Of a DNA stretch of 26,474 bases, positions 21,409 through 26,474 are shown in pieces (position 1 is the stretch's first letter; the number at the start of each line of letters is the position of its first letter). A program made the position numbers and the translations under genes. The DNA comes from Micavibrio sp. UBA2638 (lineage in GTDB: Bacteria; Pseudomonadota; Alphaproteobacteria; Micavibrionales; Micavibrionaceae). Below the pieces are notes generated by a model. The model saw nothing but the letters and a program-made list of their open reading frames with translations, searched no databases and had not been told where the DNA came from. The stretch is from contig DENS01000017.1 in the NCBI GenBank assembly GCA_002359735.1, positions 64,146-90,619 of the forward strand, given 5' to 3'.

Positions 21409-21681
21409 ATGTATATATGCAGCTGTAACGCTTTTAACGACAAAGCCGCTAAAGAATATTTATCTCAAGCCGAGGGCCGCGTTACCGTATCAGAAGTGTA
21501 CAAAGCCTGTTCCGAAGGTGAAGACCCTTCTAAAACATGCAAAAATCCTTGCCTACAAGAACTCAAAGATATGGTCAAAGCCCATAATGAGAGCTTTGGG
21601 CCATCAATACCTGCTCCTGCCAATAACAATGATAATGACAAGAGCTACGAAATTCCTGTACAAAACATTCCATCAATCTGA
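21409..21681 (+). CDS. bfd: Bacterioferritin-associated ferredoxin-like protein
   Basis: The 90-residue protein begins MYICSCNAFNDKAAKEY, matching the Bfd start (MYVCLCN). Bfd carries a 2Fe-2S cluster and gives electrons to bacterioferritin to release iron. Here Cys4 and Cys6 are standard, but the second pair is Cys44-x3-Cys48 (TCKNPC) instead of the usual CxxC, with a further Cys34. The cluster may be bound in a variant way. A tail of about 35 residues rich in Pro, Asn and Asp is longer than in E. coli Bfd. An in-frame TTG at 21391 is rejected because the family start is at 21409, with AGGG upstream. It is near bfr and has candidate operators. Confidence 0.85.
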   Translation: MYICSCNAFNDKAAKEYLSQAEGRVTVSEVYKACSEGEDPSKTCKNPCLQELKDMVKAHNESFGPSIPAPANNNDNDKSYEIPVQNIPSI

Positions 21682-21781
21682 TTGGCCTTGCATTGCCTAC
21701 TAAGCTATGGCACGAGTCATTGACGGCGTTGCTTTTAAGTCAAAGCAGCGTTCTTACACATATGAACTATAGAGGTTATCT

Positions 21782-22348
21782 ATGATGAAAAAACTAATTT
21801 GTACACTTGGGAGTATCCTAATCATGACAGCAGCAAGCACAACAACAGCAACAGCCGCAGACCCCGAAAACACAATTCTGATGGAAGTCTCCAGCGGCGG
21901 CACCATCGTAATGGAATTAAAACCTGATGTCGCACCGAAGCATGTTGAACGTATCAAAAAACTGGCACGCGAAGGCTTCTATGACGGCATTATTTTCCAC
22001 CGCGTTATCGATGGCTTTATGGCACAAACAGGTGACCCGACAGGCACAGGAACAGGCGGATCAAAGTATCACGACCTTCCAGCCGAATTTAACGACACCA
22101 ATTTTGGCCGTGGGACAGTTGGAATGGCCCGCGCATCCAGCCCAGATAGCGCCAATTCACAGTTTTTCATCTGCTTTGATGATTGCAGCTTCTTAAATGG
22201 CCAATACACTGTATTCGGTCAGGTTACAGACGGTATGGAATATGTTGACGCCATTCAAAAGGGTGAGCCACCAGCCAATCCAGACAAAATCGTAAAAATG
22301 CACGTTCAGGCAGATGCCGGAACAAACGAAGCGGCAACGGCTGAATAG
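21782..22348 (+). CDS. Secreted cyclophilin-type peptidyl-prolyl isomerase
   Basis: The 188-residue protein has a signal peptide (MMKKLICTLGSILIMTAAS, cleavage near ATAA-DPEN) and a cyclophilin domain. Typical elements are FHRVIDGFMAQTGDPTGTG with the catalytic Arg, GTVGMARASSPDSANSQFFI and GQYTVFGQVTDGM. It should speed up proline isomerisation during folding of periplasmic proteins. The domain is followed by a short Ala/Glu-rich end. The ATG at 21782 has AGAGG 7 bases upstream; the second codon is also ATG. A strong terminator follows. Bacterial PpiA proteins of similar size are the closest named group, but the symbol is not assigned. Confidence 0.93.
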   Translation: MMKKLICTLGSILIMTAASTTTATAADPENTILMEVSSGGTIVMELKPDVAPKHVERIKKLAREGFYDGIIFHRVIDGFMAQTGDPTGTGTGGSKYHDLPAEFNDTNFGRGTVGMARASSPDSANSQFFICFDDCSFLNGQYTVFGQVTDGMEYVDAIQKGEPPANPDKIVKMHVQADAGTNEAATAE

Positions 22349-22378
22349 CATCGTCAGCCTTGCGCATAAACAACAAAG

Positions 22379-22411
22379 AGCCCCTACCGCGTTTCAGGAA
22401 GGGGCTTTTTT
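22379..22411 (+). terminator. Rho-independent terminator of the cyclophilin gene
   Basis: AGCCCCT (22379-22385) pairs with AGGGGCT (22400-22406), followed by TTTTTTA. It lies about 30 bases past the stop. Confidence 0.88.
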
Positions 22412-22456
22412 ATATTGAATGTCATAGGGCGATGTCATGACGTCTACTCACTAATG

Positions 22457-23398
22457 TCACGACTGCCCTTTGCTGTCTTTTTTTGTTTTTACAGACTTGG
22501 ACTTCGGCGCAGGCTTACCCGTTTTTTTCGCGGCCACCTTCGGCTTGGCTTTTGACTTAGGCTTTGCTTTCGCTCCCCCCTTGTTTGCAGCTACCCCTGA
22601 CGCCTTTTGCTGTTTATTGGGAACCACAGCATCACTGACAGCATCACGGTCAATATCCGGCTGCATATGCGCCTCATCCTCTTCCAGCTCTAGCCCGATA
22701 AACTCCAGCTCCTCATCATCTACATCCACACGTGCGCCGCTCGCGTCTTTACGCATTTTAATGCTGGTCAAGCTGGCGCTTTCACCTTTTTCAATCTCAA
22801 GAATCTTGGCGACCTCAATCATCATATCAATCGTTTGCGTTAATTTTTTTTCATTTTCAAACGGGCTCGGCGTGTCTATACGCAAGACAGTTTCCTGTCC
22901 CTTAAAAATAAAAATGACCCAGATATTCTTCTTTTTCATTAAATCAACCAAAGCATGCGCGCGCTTTTCGGTAAGATATCGTTCCAAGACACGCTTATCC
23001 TGAGAACGAATGATATATTCAGTGCTCCAGAAATCATAAGACGGGCTCAACTCCTCAGAAAAGTTCAAGGCCTGAACAACCTTGACCATGCCACCACTTC
23101 CAATCGCCCCATCAATGGGCATGCGGCTATCCATTTCCACTTCAATTGCCGTCATTTTACGCATTGTACCGCCGCGTTCGGTTTCATGCTCGCTTGTAAA
23201 TATACCCACGGTATAACCGTTATAAACGCCATTAACCTGGGGGGAGCTCATGAAAGCTGAATTGCGATAGCGCAATTTATTCTTCTTCGCAAAGTGCCGC
23301 CATGCTTTTTTTTGCTGAAACAAAATCAGAAAAGTCCAGGCCGAAAAAAACAACAAACCGGCGGATAACAATCCCCACAAATAAAACCAGATAGACAC
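22457..23398 (-). CDS. Membrane protein with a histone-H1-like basic tail
   Basis: The function is not recognised. The 313-residue protein has one N-terminal membrane segment (WFYLWGLLSAGLLFFSAWTF), then a soluble alpha/beta domain (about 35-200, with RGGTMRKMTAIEVEM and SYDFWSTEYIIRSQ), an acidic stretch (DVDDEELEFIGLELEEDE) and a tail of about 45 residues made of Lys, Ala, Pro and Ser (KAKPKSKAKPKVAAKK). Such tails bind nucleic acid or acidic polymers in histone-H1-like proteins; here it would be cytoplasmic. GTG at 23398 is chosen because GGAAGG lies 8 bases upstream; a GTG at 23407 is too close to it. The reading frame is otherwise clear. Confidence 0.8.
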   Translation of the reverse strand: MSIWFYLWGLLSAGLLFFSAWTFLILFQQKKAWRHFAKKNKLRYRNSAFMSSPQVNGVYNGYTVGIFTSEHETERGGTMRKMTAIEVEMDSRMPIDGAIGSGGMVKVVQALNFSEELSPSYDFWSTEYIIRSQDKRVLERYLTEKRAHALVDLMKKKNIWVIFIFKGQETVLRIDTPSPFENEKKLTQTIDMMIEVAKILEIEKGESASLTSIKMRKDASGARVDVDDEELEFIGLELEEDEAHMQPDIDRDAVSDAVVPNKQQKASGVAANKGGAKAKPKSKAKPKVAAKKTGKPAPKSKSVKTKKDSKGQS

Positions 23399-23537
23399 GT
23401 CAAACACCTTCCGTCATGGATACATTATTCAATAAATCTCTTTGATTTTACGTGGTTTTCACGGGCAAGGCCAGAAAAGAAAAGAAAAGACAACAAAAGA
23501 GAAAAACAGCAAAACACAGCCGCGTCTCTTCTCACAC

Positions 23538-23567
23538 AACAAAAAAGGCGGGGAACAAATCCCCGCC
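23538..23567 (-). terminator. Rho-independent terminator of the coiled-coil repeat gene
   Basis: On the - strand GGCGGGGA pairs perfectly with TCCCCGCC (arms 23567-23560 and 23554-23547) around 5 bases, followed by TTTTTTGTTG. It lies 40 bases past the stop at 23607. Confidence 0.92.
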
Positions 23568-23606
23568 AGTTTCATGGACGAAACCCATTTTGAGTAGAAA
23601 TATAGC

Positions 23607-24254
23607 TTAATGAAAACTATGCCGTTCTTCACCAGATTCACGATTAGGCACAAAATGCATCAAGTTCTTTGGTATGGCCAGATCAAGCTGCTTATGCTCT
23701 TGAACAAAGGTGTCCGGTTCCTGCTTGGTTTGCATCTCACTGGCCAGCGTGGCCATTTGTGTCAGCAGATTTTCCGCATGCGAAACAAGCGCTTCGGTTT
23801 TTGCCGTACTAATAAGATCAACATCGGCATGCTGCACAATCTTCTCAGATACAATCTGTTCATGCTCATTAACGGCATCAACCTTTTTCTCTAGCTTATT
23901 AATCGCGTCGCTGAAAAATCCGGTTTGCTTATCCACCACCTCAACCTTTTTCTTAAGCTCAGACATGGAATCACCAAACAGATTGGCCTGCTCACCCACA
24001 TTGCTTACCTTTGCTTCCAATTGGTGCATGGACTGGCTGAATTGTCCGGTTTGCTTATCAACATCCTCGACTTTCTGTTCAAGTTTATGAATCGCATCAC
24101 TGAAAAACCCGGTTTGCTTCCTCACCACTTCAAAGCCGGATCGTAACCTTTCAAATCCCGCCCCCAATACTATACTTGTTCCAACTGCAGCAACAGCCGA
24201 GAACACAGCCATCATTAATGACACCGCGACAACGGTTTCAACTTCAAGTGTCAT
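23607..24254 (-). CDS. Membrane-anchored protein with four 21-residue coiled-coil repeats
   Basis: The function is not recognised. The 215-residue protein has an N-terminal membrane segment (VVAVSLMMAVFSAVAAVGTSI, about 8-31 region) and then four tandem repeats of exactly 21 residues (44-64, 65-85, 86-106, 107-127) of the form VxKQTGFFSDAIxKLExKV. Twenty-one residues equal three heptads, so the repeats should make an extended coiled coil. The tail is helical and then disordered with several His. The start at 24254 (MTLEVETV) is preferred, with AAAGGGG 8 bases upstream, over an in-frame TTG at 24272. It has a strong terminator of its own. Confidence 0.8.
   Translation of the reverse strand: MTLEVETVVAVSLMMAVFSAVAAVGTSIVLGAGFERLRSGFEVVRKQTGFFSDAIHKLEQKVEDVDKQTGQFSQSMHQLEAKVSNVGEQANLFGDSMSELKKKVEVVDKQTGFFSDAINKLEKKVDAVNEHEQIVSEKIVQHADVDLISTAKTEALVSHAENLLTQMATLASEMQTKQEPDTFVQEHKQLDLAIPKNLMHFVPNRESGEERHSFH
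23874..24125 (-). repeat. Four tandem 63-base coding repeats
   Basis: The four 21-codon units are similar in DNA as well as protein, with runs such as CCGGTTTGCTTATC shared between copies. Units 1 and 4 are the closest in protein; unit 3 is the most diverged. Confidence 0.75.
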
Positions 24255-24515
24255 AGCGTACACCCCTTTCAATTACCTTTTATTTTGTATTGATTATTTG
24301 AGCTAAAGAACGACCTGAAAATTCTTTTGAGGAATTAATTTCCATAACCCATAACCCCATCATAAATCAGCAAGGCTTAAAAATACGTTATTTTTCAATT
24401 GGATAAACAGAAAACTTCAGCAAAAATTAGCTAAAAATGTAGACATTATTAAACAAAACTAGATCACCTGAAGGCACATCCTTCCCGGTAACGATTGAGC
24501 GCTAATCACGAAAAA

Positions 24516-24779
24516 TTACTTACGCTGCTGCTCAGTAAATACGTTGGCCATATTGTTCTTCGCCATTGGCTTGGCCTGCATATCACGCAAAACCGGTCGC
24601 AACTGCAACGACTTCTCAGGCATCATTTTCGCCCTTACATACACAACGCCGCTACCGGCTGTTCTTTCGTTACCGTAAGGGAAATGCGTATTGGTCAACT
24701 GCCATTCATAGCCCTCACCGCACGCGCCTAAAAAAAGTGGTAAAGATAAAAGAGCCAGTGTTTTTATACGTAGAGCCAT
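24516..24779 (-). CDS. Small lipoprotein
   Basis: The 87-residue protein has a lipoprotein signal peptide: MALRIKTLALLSLPLFLGAC with the lipobox LGAC and Cys20. The mature part is about 67 residues, polar and basic with a Gln-rich end (NVFTEQQRK). It would be anchored in the inner or outer membrane; residue +2 is Gly, which does not suggest inner-membrane retention by the E. coli rule. The function is unknown. GAGG lies 7 bases before the ATG, so the start is well supported. It is divergent from the membrane gene at 24975. Confidence 0.82.
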   Translation of the reverse strand: MALRIKTLALLSLPLFLGACGEGYEWQLTNTHFPYGNERTAGSGVVYVRAKMMPEKSLQLRPVLRDMQAKPMAKNNMANVFTEQQRK

Positions 24780-24974
24780 CGAAGAACCTCACAGATTTCG
24801 CATCAGAATAGACACATGATATTTCAAAAAAAGTTACGCGTGGATAGCATGAATATGCTGTCTAACATATTAATGAGTCGTTTACCCCCTGGCAAGCATT
24901 GCTTGAAAAACACTCACATTATACACTGGCCATATATTGACTGAATAATACCGCCCATCACGCGCAGGACTTCT

Positions 24975-25415
24975 ATGCCCCTAGTATATAACATGCATTT
25001 TCTTATACCGTTATTAATTGGGACCGGCTGCCTGATCTTTACCACAAACCTCTTATTCCAAGCCGTCTCCTATAGCAGAAAACAAGCACAAAGCTGCGAT
25101 AACAACCATAGCAAAAACATCACCGAAAGAGAAAACATCGCCGAAAAAGATATTTTTCTTAAAGACAAAACCGCCCTCGCTCACGATACGGCCCCTATGG
25201 ATATGCGTAGAAAAATTATGTACGCCCTGCTCTTTGGTGGATTGGGGATTGGTTCGATACTCTTTGCATTCGTCGAAATTCATCCTGATTTTAAATATGC
25301 GGCCAAGGCGATTATCTTCCTTACATTCATCACCAGTATTCTTATTGGTAATCGCCCCCAGAAGCAGAAGCCTGAAAAGCCCGAAGATCATAGCTTGAAA
25401 AATAATGATGAATAA
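24975..25415 (+). CDS. Small membrane protein of unknown function
   Basis: The 146-residue protein has three likely membrane segments: about 8-28 (FLIPLLIGTGCLIFTTNLLF), about 80-100 (IMYALLFGGLGIGSILFAFV) and about 110-125 (AIIFLTFITSILIG). A charged loop of about 50 residues separates the first two, and the C-terminus is polar (QKPEKPEDHS). No family was recognised. AGGA lies about 7 bases before the ATG at 24975; ATG at 24993 is an alternative. It converges on another membrane protein gene, the two stops being only a few bases apart. Confidence 0.72.
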   Translation: MPLVYNMHFLIPLLIGTGCLIFTTNLLFQAVSYSRKQAQSCDNNHSKNITERENIAEKDIFLKDKTALAHDTAPMDMRRKIMYALLFGGLGIGSILFAFVEIHPDFKYAAKAIIFLTFITSILIGNRPQKQKPEKPEDHSLKNNDE

Positions 25416-25421
25416 CAGGTA

Positions 25422-25805
25422 CTAATACGTATCTTTATCATATTTGTAAAACACCACTGTCATGATCAAAACGCCTATCGTCCCAACCAGTGATGCCCAT
25501 ATACGGAAATACCCCATTGTTGCGGATAAATCTATATCCGCAAACACATAAAGCCAGAACGGCGCGTACGGGTCGTGAGCCGCCAAAGCAAGAGCAGCGA
25601 CCAAAGCGGCACTAAATCCCATTACTTTTGATGATAAATCGCTCCAGATACGAAACATCATATAGACCACGCCAAAACACACGACCGTCATCATAATATA
25701 GCGGGCATCCTCTAAACGGCCGGCCTCACTCAATCCGTAAACGCCGCCAATTGCAAAAGCAACCAACACCGCCCATTTCAACGCTTTTATAAAAGAAGCA
25801 ATCAT
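25422..25805 (-). CDS. Four-segment membrane protein, leaderless
   Basis: The 127-residue protein is strongly hydrophobic with four likely membrane segments (WAVLVAFAIGGVYGL, IMMTVVCFGVVYMMF, GFSAALVAALALAA, WASLVGTIGVLIMTVVFY). No family was recognised. The ATG at 25805 is chosen because a consensus TATAAT ends 6 bases before it, so the mRNA should start at the A of the ATG; an in-frame GTG at 25823 would lie upstream of that start. No Shine-Dalgarno is usable. It is divergent from the partial gene at 25924. Confidence 0.75.
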   Translation of the reverse strand: MIASFIKALKWAVLVAFAIGGVYGLSEAGRLEDARYIMMTVVCFGVVYMMFRIWSDLSSKVMGFSAALVAALALAAHDPYAPFWLYVFADIDLSATMGYFRIWASLVGTIGVLIMTVVFYKYDKDTY

Positions 25806-25811
25806 ACCTTC

Positions 25812-25841
25812 ATTATACCACACAGACCGGCAAAATGTTCA
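25812..25841 (-). promoter_or_regulatory. Extended -10 promoter of a leaderless gene
   Basis: On the - strand TGAACA (25841-25836), 18 bases and TATAAT (25817-25812), preceded by TGG as an extended -10. The ATG at 25805 is 7 bases after the box. Confidence 0.65.
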
Positions 25842-25889
25842 CATAATAATGATGAGCACCAAACCGCCTCAGGGCCCCCTTAAATTATA

Positions 25890-25918
25890 TTGACATAACA
25901 ATAGGCATTCCATATGAT
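25890..25918 (+). promoter_or_regulatory. Near-consensus promoter directly abutting a start codon
   Basis: TTGACA (25890-25895), a 17-base spacer and TATGAT (25913-25918) are followed by GCCGT and the ATG at 25924. Transcription should begin at or within a base of the ATG. Confidence 0.7.
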
Positions 25919-25923
25919 GCCGT

Positions 25924-26474
25924 ATGAAAAAATTAAAATACTGCGCTGGCGCATTTGCTGCATCACTGATAATTCCTCAGCTTACCGACCCACTCGCTGA
26001 TGAGCTTTTTGGCATATGCGCCCCCAATGCTTATGACGACACCAGCGAGAACAACATTGTAAGATCGCCCGCACCGGATACAAAAACCGTAACAACACCA
26101 AATACAAATACAAATACAGATTCAGATACAAAAATACGTATATTTTCACCGCAAGATCGCAGAGACATTAAAAAGCCGCAAACAAAAGCCGGCTCTAGCG
26201 TTAGTGAAATCTTTGCGAATATAACTCCGGATCAGCACTATATCGGATTGATGGACACCAATCATTCCCTAACCGAAATACGAATGGACGTATACAGCGA
26301 TGATTTTATTGCGCATTATAAAGCCCTGAACGTCCAAACCTTTTTTATTGAACGTGATAAAACAATTCAGCCCATTCTTGATTTTTTCCTGCAAGGATAC
26401 ATGACCAGTGATGAACTATACAATTCCTTTAGTCTGGGAAGCATGTGGATTTCAGATGAAGCAGAAAAATATGC
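25924..26474 (+). CDS. Secreted hypothetical protein, 3' truncated by window edge
   Basis: The frame is open from ATG at 25924 to the window end (183 codons, no stop). It starts with a likely signal peptide (MKKLKYCAGAFAASLIIPQL), then a Thr/Asn/Asp-rich linker (TPNTNTNTDSDTK), then a soluble domain with alternating hydrophobic and acidic residues (GLMDTNHSLTEIRMDVYSDD and FFIERDKTIQPILDFFLQG). No family was recognised. There is no Shine-Dalgarno; a near-consensus promoter ends 5 bases before the ATG, making a leaderless mRNA likely. Confidence 0.72.
   Translation, partial: MKKLKYCAGAFAASLIIPQLTDPLADELFGICAPNAYDDTSENNIVRSPAPDTKTVTTPNTNTNTDSDTKIRIFSPQDRRDIKKPQTKAGSSVSEIFANITPDQHYIGLMDTNHSLTEIRMDVYSDDFIAHYKALNVQTFFIERDKTIQPILDFFLQGYMTSDELYNSFSLGSMWISDEAEKY

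Noticed and set aside
21482..21681. CRISPR or other repeat array
   Set aside because: No regularly spaced repeats with unique spacers were seen here or elsewhere in the window.
22427..22469. Imperfect inverted repeat around the end of the basic-tail gene
   Set aside because: The arms have mismatches and overlap coding sequence, with no T-run; the nearby cyclophilin terminator explains termination on the + strand.

Overview
The window looks like a chromosomal segment of an alphaproteobacterium of moderate GC content, possibly a Micavibrio-like lineage; that placement is inference from gene content, not a database result. Pointers are a dnaK-dnaJ-dapB cluster, a bactofilin, a short-form CinA, a DUF465/YdcH protein, a YafK-type L,D-transpeptidase and an iron-storage block. 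No phage, transposase, plasmid or CRISPR genes were seen.

Layout. 1-3385 (+): the end of dnaK, a one-domain J-protein, full dnaJ, a small unknown gene and dapB, tightly spaced like one operon. 3388-4975: an Ada-like regulator/alkyl-DNA repair fusion (-) divergent from nth (+). 4999-8533 (-): a secreted unknown, a bactofilin and uvrC. 8540-12345 is accessory in character: an AT-rich spacer, a pentapeptide-repeat protein, a MarR-like regulator with an upstream dyad, tRNA-Leu(UAA), then a two-gene unit (-) of unknown function. One gene of that unit carries a nine-G tract within its first ten codons; the other appears frameshifted next to its best start. 12345-13152: ydcH with its terminator, then 447 bases without a gene that fold into several hairpins and may encode a structured RNA. 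13153-18503: cinA (-) divergent from map (+), a P-loop kinase, radC, an L,D-transpeptidase whose leader lies in a palindromic repeat, and purB. 18529-22411: a small unknown, a degenerate membrane-anchored PCMT-like protein, bacterioferritin with a perfect 7-1-7 Fur-type box, a TlpA-like thioredoxin (-), a bacterioferritin-associated ferredoxin and a secreted cyclophilin. 22457-26474: envelope proteins of unknown function, including one with a histone-H1-like basic tail and one with four 21-residue coiled-coil repeats, ending in a partial secreted protein.

How genes work together. DnaK with DnaJ and possibly the small J-protein form a chaperone system. Nth, UvrC, the Ada-like protein and perhaps RadC are DNA maintenance genes, scattered rather than in one operon. 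Bfr and Bfd form an iron storage and release pair. A recurring regulatory theme is leaderless initiation: nth, radC, the membrane gene ending at 25422 and the partial gene at 25924 each have a sigma70-like -10 box only 5-6 bases before the ATG and no Shine-Dalgarno. The most promising undescribed items are the two-gene unit beside tRNA-Leu, the structured intergenic RNA candidate, and the repeat-derived signal peptide.
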